DNA of 64,000 nt from Candidatus Melainabacteria bacterium (lineage in GTDB: Bacteria > Cyanobacteriota > Vampirovibrionia > 2-02-FULL-35-15): positions 57,213-121,212 of the forward strand of contig JAHFBG010000009.1 of NCBI GenBank assembly GCA_023250155.1, in the 5' to 3' direction. Position 1 is the stretch's first letter. Each line of letters opens with the position of its first letter. The notes below the pieces were generated by a model. That model was given only the letters and a program-made list of their open reading frames with translations, had not been told where the DNA came from and ran no database searches. Below, piece by piece: positions 54,146 through 61,750 of this stretch. A program made the translations under genes and the position numbers.

Positions 54146-54466
54146 ATGGAAAGTACAACTATTACTAAAGAACATGTAATGCAAGCTTTAAAACCAATTC
54201 AAGACCCAGAGTTAAGTATTAGTATTGTTGATTTAGGACTAATTTATAATGCTGACATTCAAAATGATGGTAAAAAGATAATAGTTGAAATGACATTAAC
54301 AAGCCCAGGATGTCCTGTAGGACCACAACTAATGGCAATGGTTCATGCAAAATCAGCACAATTACCTGGAGTAGAAGAAGCAGAAGTTAAATTGGTTTGG
54401 ACACCTAAATGGGATCCAAAAATTATGGCAAGTGAAGAAGCTAAGGATCAATTAGGAATTTTTTGA
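54146..54466 (+). CDS. sufT: SufT/MIP18-family (DUF59) Fe-S assembly factor
   Basis: The 106-residue protein contains the MIP18 core: ALKPIQDPELSISIVDLGLIYN, VEMTLTSPGCPVGPQL and LVWTPKWDPKIMASEEAKDQLGI. The conserved Cys of the SPGCP motif is present. SufT-type proteins help mature Fe-S targets and usually end a suf operon, as here. AAGGAG lies ahead of the ATG. This is the last gene before a palindrome-containing gap of 106 bases to the KorAB pair. Confidence 0.93.
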   Translation: MESTTITKEHVMQALKPIQDPELSISIVDLGLIYNADIQNDGKKIIVEMTLTSPGCPVGPQLMAMVHAKSAQLPGVEEAEVKLVWTPKWDPKIMASEEAKDQLGIF

Positions 54467-54488
54467 CATTACGTAATATCAATATTAT

Positions 54489-54514
54489 TAGGAACGTTGC
54501 ATGCAACGTTCCTA
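54489..54514. repeat. Perfect 26-bp palindrome between sufT and korA
   Basis: The 26 bases read as a perfect palindrome of arms TAGGAACGTTGCA and TGCAACGTTCCTA. The outer text TAGG...CCTA matches the outer text of the element inside trpB (GTARGG...CCTAC). There is no T-run, so it is unlikely to be a terminator. It looks like a dispersed palindromic repeat. Confidence 0.85.
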
Positions 54515-54572
54515 CAGGTATAATTATTTAGGATTAAAAAATTAGAGTTTAAGATATTAGGATATAGGATTA

Positions 54573-56372
54573 GTGATTATGGCAAATAAAAATAATGTAA
54601 TAGTAAGAATTGCAGGTGCAGCTGGTGATGGAATACAGTCAACAGGAGAGTTACTAGGTAAAACTTGTTCAAGAATGGGACTGCATGTTTTAGCATACAA
54701 TTCATTCCAATCCGCAATTCGTGGTGGTCACGTTTGGTTACAAATGGCAATTGGTCCAGAAAAACAAACAGACCATGGTGAAGAACCTGAAGTCGTTTTG
54801 CTTTTTAGTAAAACCTCGCCACCAGTACATGTTCCTGATGTCAAATCTGGCGGTACTGTATTTTATAATGCAGCCACCATAAAAAAAGAAGAAATTGAAT
54901 CTATTCGTTCTGATGTAAATTACTATGGACTAGATTTGAAAGCTATGGCAGATGCAGCAAAGCTCACTGAAGTAAATTCAGTCATGATAAACGTCATGTT
55001 AGCAGGTGCTATGGTCCAAACTTTAAATCTCGATGGAAAGGTTACTCTAGAGTTTATCAAACACAAATTTCTAAAAAAAGGCGAAAAAGTTGTTGAATTA
55101 AATCATGCAATATTTAATCTTGGTTTTGAATGGACAAAAGCAAATACAAAACCACTTAATTTAAATCTTAAAGGAAATAATATTCCCAAGCTTTTCATGT
55201 CTGGCAATGATGCTATAGGAATGGGACTTGTAGCCGGTGGGCTTAAGTTTTATGCTGCCTACCCAATGAGTCCAGCAACAGGTATTCTCCACTATGTTTC
55301 TACTTTGGCACAATCAGATAAGTTAATTATCAAACAAGTAGAAGATGAGCTTGCAGCTATCAATTGGGCTATTGGTGCTGGAACTGCTGGCGTAAGAGCA
55401 GCTACTGGAACTGCTGGTGGTGGTTTTTGTCTTATGGTAGAAGCTTTAGGGTTTGCTGGTATGGGAGAGGTCCCTTTAGTTACTGTACTTGTTCAGAGGG
55501 GTGGTCCATCGACAGGAGTACCTACTAAAATAGAACAAGCAGATATAAATCTAGCTATGGGTGGAAATGGAGATTTTCCTAGATTTATTGTTGCTCCAAA
55601 AGACTTGGAAGATTGTTTCTATCAGTCTGCTCGTGCACTTAACATTGCTGAAAAGTATCAACTACCCGTTATATTAATAAGTGATTTCTTTCTATCTGAG
55701 CACTTTGAAACAGTAGATGATTTAGATTTCTCTAAGATTAAAATCGAACGTGGAAAACTACTAACTGAATGGAATAGTAGTGAAAAATATAAACGTTATG
55801 CTTATACAGATGATGATATATCACCCAGAGTTCGCCCTGGAACACCTGGTGCAATGCACCTAACAATAAGTGATGAGCATAATGAATATGGACATCTTAT
55901 GTCTGATATAGAAGCGGGTTTGCCACATGCTCGTGCAGAACGTATAAAAATGCATGCTAAACGTATGCGTAAAGTACAACTCATGATTGACAATGGTGAT
56001 GTGAAACCACCTACTCTTGAAGGGGACACAAACGCTCAAATTACTTTTGTTACATGGGGTTCTACTTATGGCTATATTAAATCAGCCATGAAATTGCTTG
56101 AAAAGGAAGGTACCAAGGCAAATCATTTACATTTTACGGATATTTATCCTATTCCTCGCGAGCAAACACTTGCACTATTTAAAAAGTGTAAACGGATAAT
56201 CTCTGTAGAAGCAAATATGTGTAATTCATTATGCCGCCAAATCCTTGCTGAAACTGGATTTGAGATTACAGAGCATATTAATCGTTGGGATGGAGAACCA
56301 TTTACCGGTGAGTACATCGTAAATGAATTAAAAAAAAAGTCTATAGTTGATAAACAATTAGTAAACGCATAA
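54573..56372 (+). CDS. korA: 2-oxoglutarate:ferredoxin oxidoreductase alpha subunit with fused gamma domain (KorA)
   Basis: The 599-residue protein fuses the gamma domain (IVRIAGAAGDGIQSTGELLG ... NSFQSAIRGGHVW, about 1-190) to the pyrimidine-binding alpha domain (FMSGNDAIGMGLVAGGLKFYAAYPMSPATGI ... RVRPGTP). Together with the next gene it forms a 2-oxoacid:ferredoxin oxidoreductase. The likely substrate is 2-oxoglutarate, though the sequence alone leaves other 2-oxoacids possible. This enzyme type is oxygen-sensitive and typical of anaerobes, using ferredoxin and [4Fe-4S] clusters, which links it to the upstream suf genes. Confidence 0.93.
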   Translation: MIMANKNNVIVRIAGAAGDGIQSTGELLGKTCSRMGLHVLAYNSFQSAIRGGHVWLQMAIGPEKQTDHGEEPEVVLLFSKTSPPVHVPDVKSGGTVFYNAATIKKEEIESIRSDVNYYGLDLKAMADAAKLTEVNSVMINVMLAGAMVQTLNLDGKVTLEFIKHKFLKKGEKVVELNHAIFNLGFEWTKANTKPLNLNLKGNNIPKLFMSGNDAIGMGLVAGGLKFYAAYPMSPATGILHYVSTLAQSDKLIIKQVEDELAAINWAIGAGTAGVRAATGTAGGGFCLMVEALGFAGMGEVPLVTVLVQRGGPSTGVPTKIEQADINLAMGGNGDFPRFIVAPKDLEDCFYQSARALNIAEKYQLPVILISDFFLSEHFETVDDLDFSKIKIERGKLLTEWNSSEKYKRYAYTDDDISPRVRPGTPGAMHLTISDEHNEYGHLMSDIEAGLPHARAERIKMHAKRMRKVQLMIDNGDVKPPTLEGDTNAQITFVTWGSTYGYIKSAMKLLEKEGTKANHLHFTDIYPIPREQTLALFKKCKRIISVEANMCNSLCRQILAETGFEITEHINRWDGEPFTGEYIVNELKKKSIVDKQLVNA

Positions 56373-56401
56373 GTAGTTAAGTAGTAAGGATAGGAGAAAT
56401 T

Positions 56402-57310
56402 ATGACTGCAAATATAATTGACAGAAAAGAAAGACCAGCATTAGATCCTAAAGATTTTAAAGGAGATGTTCATCCTGACTGGTGTCCAGGCTGTGGAGAT
56501 TTTGGTGTACTAAACTGCCTACAGCGTGTATTTGCTGAGCTTGGTATTCCAAAGCATGAAATAGCAGTTATTTCAGGAATAGGATGTTCTTCAAATCTTC
56601 CTGGTTTTATAAATACTTATGGTATGCATACACTGCATGGAAGATCTTTACCAAATGCTCAAGGATTCAAGCTTTCACACCATGATATGACAGTAGTAGC
56701 TGTAGGTGGAGATGGAGATGGCTATGGTATAGGAGTAGGTCACTTTATTCATGCATTAAGAAGAAATATGGACCTGACTTACATAGTAATGAACAATTCA
56801 ATCTATGGACTTACAACCGGTCAAACATCACCTACAAGTGCTATAGGTATGAAAACAAAGTCTACACCATTTGGAAATCCTGAAGCTCCACTTAATCCAA
56901 TTACATTAGCTTTAGGTTCTGGAGCTAGTTTTGTAGCACGTGCATTTACTGGAAATCCTAAACAAGTAGTAGAGATTTATAAGGCTGCTATTAAGCATAA
57001 GGGATTTGCAATAATCGATACATTCTCACCTTGTGTAACATTTAACAAAGTTAATACTGCAAAGTATTACAAAGATAACACTTACGATCTAAATGCAGCC
57101 GGTCACGATACCAGCAATATAGAAGCAGCTTTCACACTAGCCATAAAAGATACATATGGTACAGATCGTATTGCTTGTGGTATTTTCTATCAAAGTGAAA
57201 GACCTTGCTATGAAGAGTCTGAAAAAAACACTCTTTCAACTCCTGTTGTTGATCACCAGCTTGGCATCTCTCCTGAAAGAGCAAAAGAGCTTAAGGCAAC
57301 GTTTCAGTAG
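56402..57310 (+). CDS. korB: 2-oxoglutarate:ferredoxin oxidoreductase beta subunit (KorB)
   Basis: This 302-residue TPP-binding subunit has WCPGCGDFG (Cys28, Cys31) and SGIGCSS, and the TPP motif GGDGDGYGIGVGHFIHALRRN followed by MNNSIYGLTTGQTSPTS. A GGATAGGAG ribosome-binding site precedes the ATG. It follows korA after 29 bases. The cysteines are [4Fe-4S] ligands of the complex. The gene ends about 75 bases from the convergent methylase gene. Confidence 0.95.
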   Translation: MTANIIDRKERPALDPKDFKGDVHPDWCPGCGDFGVLNCLQRVFAELGIPKHEIAVISGIGCSSNLPGFINTYGMHTLHGRSLPNAQGFKLSHHDMTVVAVGGDGDGYGIGVGHFIHALRRNMDLTYIVMNNSIYGLTTGQTSPTSAIGMKTKSTPFGNPEAPLNPITLALGSGASFVARAFTGNPKQVVEIYKAAIKHKGFAIIDTFSPCVTFNKVNTAKYYKDNTYDLNAAGHDTSNIEAAFTLAIKDTYGTDRIACGIFYQSERPCYEESEKNTLSTPVVDHQLGISPERAKELKATFQ

Positions 57311-57385
57311 ACTTATAAAGAATAAAGCTTCAAACTCGTGTTTCCGTAATTCTGGCGGCGGTGGCGGTTTTAAGAAAAGAAGATA

Positions 57386-58540
57386 TTAAGTTTTTTTCAC
57401 TAGATATAAGTACTCTTTTACATGAATAGCTCTCTTAGAGAGGTTTCTACTTGCCCGAAAAGTATTGTATTGGGTCTCTAGTAACTCTACTTTGCCTATT
57501 TTATTTAACATAGAAAGCATAGAATTTAAACTGATAAAGCCTTCAGAGTTGAATGAAATTAAAAGATATTTAGCTTTTATTTTTTCTACAAGTTCTCTTA
57601 GTGCTTTTTCAGCCAGTTTGATTTTATTATAATTTGATCTTTGCCAATCATTTGGTATTCCAGAGACTTTACTAATAGACTCTGGTTTTAAGTAGTCAAC
57701 AAGAAGATTAAGCATAAAGTAATTAGAACCGTAGGGATGCTGATTGTAAGGAGGATCTAGATAAACTAAATCTACTTCTTCAATACTCTCAGCAATTTTA
57801 TTTGAGTCTTCATTGTAGATTTTTACATCACATTCAAAATTACTAAAAATTGGGAATGGTAATTCTATATTACCTTTAATTCTAAACAGAGCATCTCTAT
57901 TATTTCCTCCAAACTGTCCTATTCCAGTTTTACTATTCTTATAAAACCCCTTAAATACTCCAGAAGTATTTGCATGAATTGAAGCCTCAGACAAAAGTGG
58001 AGCTAAAAAAAAGTGTCTTAGATGCTTGGGTATGTCTTCAATGTATAGCCTTACAGTGTCTAAGTACTCTGCATTTCTATTTGTATAAAAAACTCTCTCT
58101 CCAAGTCTAATGTCTTTATCATCTTTTGGAGCATAGAGCTTAGTAATCACTCCTTTATTTAATGGCTTATTGTTAAGTTTCTCTAGTAATGAAAAGTGGA
58201 TTTCTTTTAGTTCTTCAAAATCAATGGCAGACTTATTTGTTAAATAACATTCATTTATAACTTTAGAATATTTTTCAATATCATTTACAATTAATTTGCT
58301 TGAATATCTCTTTAAATATCTTGCTACAACACCAGAGCCAGAAAATATGTCAACAATTTTTAACTTTTTTTTGGAAAGCTTTTTTCTAACAACCTCTAAC
58401 CCATTTCCAATAAAATCTAACAATGCTCTTTTATTACCAATATAGGTTATTAACTGTTCTGTTAGATACTCAGGATTTTCTTGAAATCCTGTTTCATTTG
58501 TTTTAGGAAAGGTATTAGGTTTATGACTTTGTTTTTGCAT
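57386..58540 (-). CDS. N6-adenine DNA methyltransferase (D12/Dam-like class), orphan
   Basis: The 384-residue enzyme has an N-terminal YIGNKRALLDFI, the SAM site VDIFSGSGVVARYL (63-76) and the catalytic DPPY (262-265, in LVYLDPPYNQHPYGS). Order and spacing match the alpha-class (D12) adenine-N6 methylases. The middle part (about 90-250) has the expected target-recognition insertion. No restriction endonuclease is adjacent, so it may be a solitary methylase with a regulatory or protective role; a distant partner cannot be excluded. Recognition sequence is unknown. Confidence 0.88.
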   Translation of the reverse strand: MQKQSHKPNTFPKTNETGFQENPEYLTEQLITYIGNKRALLDFIGNGLEVVRKKLSKKKLKIVDIFSGSGVVARYLKRYSSKLIVNDIEKYSKVINECYLTNKSAIDFEELKEIHFSLLEKLNNKPLNKGVITKLYAPKDDKDIRLGERVFYTNRNAEYLDTVRLYIEDIPKHLRHFFLAPLLSEASIHANTSGVFKGFYKNSKTGIGQFGGNNRDALFRIKGNIELPFPIFSNFECDVKIYNEDSNKIAESIEEVDLVYLDPPYNQHPYGSNYFMLNLLVDYLKPESISKVSGIPNDWQRSNYNKIKLAEKALRELVEKIKAKYLLISFNSEGFISLNSMLSMLNKIGKVELLETQYNTFRASRNLSKRAIHVKEYLYLVKKT

Positions 58541-58710
58541 TAAGTATGTGTATTATATGATTTTATATTGTATTTCAGGTTTAAATAAGCTATTTAGGTT
58601 ATTTAATTATTATTTAACAACAAATTTTTTGTAATTTCTATAAGGACTAGTATAAACTTACTAAGGTGAGATTTCAAGAAAATAAAAAATATATTTAAGA
58701 GTTAATAATA

Positions 58711-61275
58711 ATGAATAAAAAAATAAAGATAAAGATAAAGCTACTAAAGCTATTAATAAGTTTTACATTGATTTTTACTTTAAGCTTACAAAACCTAATA
58801 TTTGATACTAGTAAAAACTGTACTAAAAGTTTTCAAGCTCAGGCAACTTCAAGGCATTATATACAGATAATAACGGATAAAAACTTAACTACTTTTTCAA
58901 ACAAAACAAGTGAAACAGCCTTTTGTTCAAGTGGTAGTGTATTTTGTACTAGTGGTCAAGTTGCTTCATGTAATAGTAGTGACACCCTTTCTTGTGATGG
59001 TTCAAACAGTCCACAATGTTGTGACTCTATGTCAATGTGCGATAGTATGGTAACTTGCTCAGCAAGCACTACATCAAGTTCATCATCAAGTAGTAGCTCA
59101 TCTAGTGGAAGCTCAACATCAAGTTCATCATCAAGCAGTAGCTCATCTAGTGGAAGCTCAACATCAAGTTCATCATCAAGTAGTAGCTCATCTAGCGGAA
59201 GCTCAACATCAAGTTCATCATCGAGTAGTAGCTCATCTAGCGGAAGCTCAACATCAAGTTCATCATCGAGTAGTAGCTCATCTAGCGGAAGCTCAACATC
59301 AAGTTCATCATCAAGCAGTAGCTCATCTAGTGGAAGCTCAACATCAAGTTCATCATCAAGTAGTAGCTCATCTAGCGGAAGCTCAACATCAAGTTCATCA
59401 TCAAGCAGTAGCTCATCTAGCGGAAGCTCAACATCAAGTTCATCATCAAGCAGTAGTTCATCTAGCGGAAGCTCAACATCAAGTTCATCATCAAGTAGTA
59501 GCTCATCTAGTGGAAGCTCAACATCAAGTTCATCATCAAGCAGTAGCTCATCTAGCGGAAGCTCAACATCAAGTTCATCATCAAGCAGTAGCTCATCTAG
59601 CGGAAGCTCAACATCAAGTTCATCATCAAGTAGTAGCTCATCTAGTGGAAGCTCAACATCAAGTTCATCATCAAGCAGTAGCTCATCTAGTGGAAGCTCA
59701 ACATCAAGTTCATCATCAAGCAGTAGCTCATCTAGTGGAAGCTCAACATCAAGTTCATCATCAAGTAGTAGCTCATCTAGTGGAAGCTCAACATCAAGTT
59801 CATCATCAAGTAGTAGCTCATCTAGCGGAGTTGTTTTGGAAGTAGTAAACACAAATGGTGGTTGTACTTATTCATTATGTGGTGCTTTATGCTGTATAAA
59901 TGGTTGTTGTCCAACCAAGTTAGGTACTTGTATTGATTTTCCAGATTGTAATACTTCATCGTCAGGAGGATTAAATATATCTTCATCTGGTGGATCTAGT
60001 AGTGGATTTGCTATTTCTTCGTCAGGTGGATTAAGTACATCTTCTTCGTCGAGTGGATTAAGTGTATCTTCATCAGGTGGATTAAAGATTGATAACATTG
60101 TTACTCCTGGTAATGAAACGCTTTCAAAGGATTCAACATCTTCAAGTTCTTCTGGATCTAGTGAGCCAGTTTGTTCTGAAAAAAATGGTCCACAATGTCC
60201 TCCTCATCAAACCTTTGTTTGTCCAACTGGTACAAGTACTGATTGTTTATATGGATTAGCAATTTGTAAAATAAACAATGAACTTTCTTCTAATTTTCTT
60301 AATAGAAGTATATTAGTAACAAATCATTTTGCAAGAAATGGATCACAGTATGTATTAGGTAGCTGTCAAGGAGCTGTTCCTTATTGTCAAAATGGTTTAC
60401 CTGCATGTACCCTGGGATATCAATTCACTTGTAGTTCTAGTGGAGAACCTACTTGTGAAATCCCCGTATTTCCTTTATGCAAATCTGGAAGTATGTTTAG
60501 TTTTCCTACTTGTGAACAGCCAAGCAGTACAAATGAAAATATTAACCCAGTTAATAACCTAGCTACTAATATTAAAATTGTTTCAACTCCCAGGTTGCCT
60601 AAAATAATTCAGTTGCCATTAGTTACAGATGAGTTTATTGGAAAAATTGGAATAGCATATATTGGCTCACTACCATCATTTGAAATCATTCTTCCATCCC
60701 AATCCAGAGGTACTGAGATTGTTTCTTTGAATCTCACGGACAAAAATGGTAATGTCTTTGACAATATTCCATTTGACATAATGAGTATTCCTAGTTCTTC
60801 TGGGAAATATATACTAACTTTAGCTATACCTGAAAAATGCAGTCCAGGGTTAGCTAGCATTGCTTTAAATTTAAGTAATGAAAGTATCTTAAATGGATTG
60901 ATTGAAATAATTAACTATAACGATAAGTTTATTCTTGATCCACCTTTAATTAAAAGAATTGAGACTTCATCTGTAGGAAGAAAATTTACTTTAATATTAA
61001 GAGGAAATTCTCTATATACAAGAGAGCTTTTAGCTAGAAAGTCAAACATCAATGCATTCTTAAAAAATGGAGGAGTTACAAATACAGAAGTAACTATTTA
61101 TCCAAGTGGAATACTTGATGAGATTGAAGGTATTGTTGTTAGAAAACGCAATGATTTAATACAAATCAAATTCACATTAAATAAATCAATTGAGGAAAGA
61201 GTTAATGCAGAGTTAATTCTTGCAACTCCTAGAGGAATTGTATCTGCTCCATTTATAATTGATCCTGTTAGATAA
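58711..61275 (+). CDS. Exported Ser-rich repeat surface protein (854 aa)
   Basis: A signal-like N-terminus (KLLKLLISFTLIFTLSLQNL) is followed by a Cys-rich segment (CSSGSVFCTSGQVASC). The Ser repeat region spans residues 121-373, seventeen units of TSSSSSSSSSSSGSS. After it come a second Cys-rich part (GGCTYSLCGALCCINGCC), Gly/Ser blocks, another Cys region (about 480-600) and a beta-rich C-terminal domain (about 620-854) similar to that of the LamG giant. The Ser tract is probably an extended, perhaps glycosylated stalk, with the C-terminal domain as an anchor or ligand site. It lacks LPXTG or PEP-CTERM signals. Confidence 0.8.
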   Translation: MNKKIKIKIKLLKLLISFTLIFTLSLQNLIFDTSKNCTKSFQAQATSRHYIQIITDKNLTTFSNKTSETAFCSSGSVFCTSGQVASCNSSDTLSCDGSNSPQCCDSMSMCDSMVTCSASTTSSSSSSSSSSSGSSTSSSSSSSSSSSGSSTSSSSSSSSSSSGSSTSSSSSSSSSSSGSSTSSSSSSSSSSSGSSTSSSSSSSSSSSGSSTSSSSSSSSSSSGSSTSSSSSSSSSSSGSSTSSSSSSSSSSSGSSTSSSSSSSSSSSGSSTSSSSSSSSSSSGSSTSSSSSSSSSSSGSSTSSSSSSSSSSSGSSTSSSSSSSSSSSGSSTSSSSSSSSSSSGSSTSSSSSSSSSSSGSSTSSSSSSSSSSSGVVLEVVNTNGGCTYSLCGALCCINGCCPTKLGTCIDFPDCNTSSSGGLNISSSGGSSSGFAISSSGGLSTSSSSSGLSVSSSGGLKIDNIVTPGNETLSKDSTSSSSSGSSEPVCSEKNGPQCPPHQTFVCPTGTSTDCLYGLAICKINNELSSNFLNRSILVTNHFARNGSQYVLGSCQGAVPYCQNGLPACTLGYQFTCSSSGEPTCEIPVFPLCKSGSMFSFPTCEQPSSTNENINPVNNLATNIKIVSTPRLPKIIQLPLVTDEFIGKIGIAYIGSLPSFEIILPSQSRGTEIVSLNLTDKNGNVFDNIPFDIMSIPSSSGKYILTLAIPEKCSPGLASIALNLSNESILNGLIEIINYNDKFILDPPLIKRIETSSVGRKFTLILRGNSLYTRELLARKSNINAFLKNGGVTNTEVTIYPSGILDEIEGIVVRKRNDLIQIKFTLNKSIEERVNAELILATPRGIVSAPFIIDPVR
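59071..59829 (+). repeat. Seventeen tandem 45-bp repeats coding Ser-rich units
   Basis: Sixteen full 45-base units and a last 39-base unit follow one another from 59071. Each encodes T-S(11)-G-S-S. Units differ only at synonymous positions (AGT/AGC, TCA/TCG, GGA context). Because the tract is free of stops in several frames, long but false frames appear on both strands. Copy number is expected to vary between strains. Confidence 0.97.
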
Positions 61276-61750
61276 AGAGCTTAATAAATAAGCGCTAAGT
61301 TATCAAAACAAATAGCAGACTTGTATTCTCATTTTGTGAAGTCAAATATGATAGCTTATGAATCGAGGAGATTCAAATCAACTTGACTAAGTCCTGTAAT
61401 AGATTTAACTAATTCTGTTGCAGCTTCTTCAAGAGGATCATAATATTTTTTACGATACCATTCCTCCTTTAAAGCTCTACAGGGTTTCCGCATTTTTTAG
61501 CTTACCCTCGCTCCACTTGTACGCTTAGCGCTTCCATCGTTTTGCTTGGGGTACTCTTCCACTTTGCTTAAGTCCTATTCTAATAACTCTTTTAGGCTTT
61601 GGTTTGTTGTCTAGCAGACCTAGTGGTTTTATTAATAATTTTCTTGTAAGACACTCAGCTCAAACAATTCAAGTGGTTCATTTAAAATTAAAAAATAAAA
61701 AAGAGTGAAGATTTAATTCCCCACTCTTTTTAAGTTTTTATGTATGTGGT
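61276..61750. other. Intergenic region with possible gene remnants
   Basis: No convincing gene is seen. On the minus strand a 45-codon frame (61356-61493, ending EEAATELVKSITGLSQVDLN...) and a separate start-less frame (61525 to about 61655, with KPKRVIRIGLKQSGRVPQ) look coding in style. They are out of frame with each other and interrupted by stops, which suggests a decayed gene. A GC-richer patch (61480-61550) is present. The stretch ends in a terminator for the Cys-rich gene. Confidence 0.4.
61697..61731 (-). terminator. Rho-independent terminator of the Cys-rich/EGF protein gene
   Basis: On the minus strand AAAAAGAGTG pairs with CACTCTTTTT around a 14-base loop, and a T-rich run follows. 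It starts about 20 bases after the TAA at 61751-61753. The stem includes A:T pairs with the T-run, as is common in low-GC genomes. Confidence 0.7.

Noticed and set aside
57156..57389. 77-residue plus-strand frame ending in a Gly-rich RNA-binding-like tail
   Set aside because: Mostly a shifted frame of korB; the Gly run alone does not make a gene.
59105..59845. Plus-strand His/Gln/Ala repeat frame
   Set aside because: A shifted frame of the same 45-base repeats inside the real Ser-rich gene.
58956..59852. Long minus-strand frame of ELPLDELLLDDELDV repeats
   Set aside because: It is the antisense of the Ser-repeat tract, which has no stops in several frames; no sensible N-terminus, ribosome-binding site or domain.
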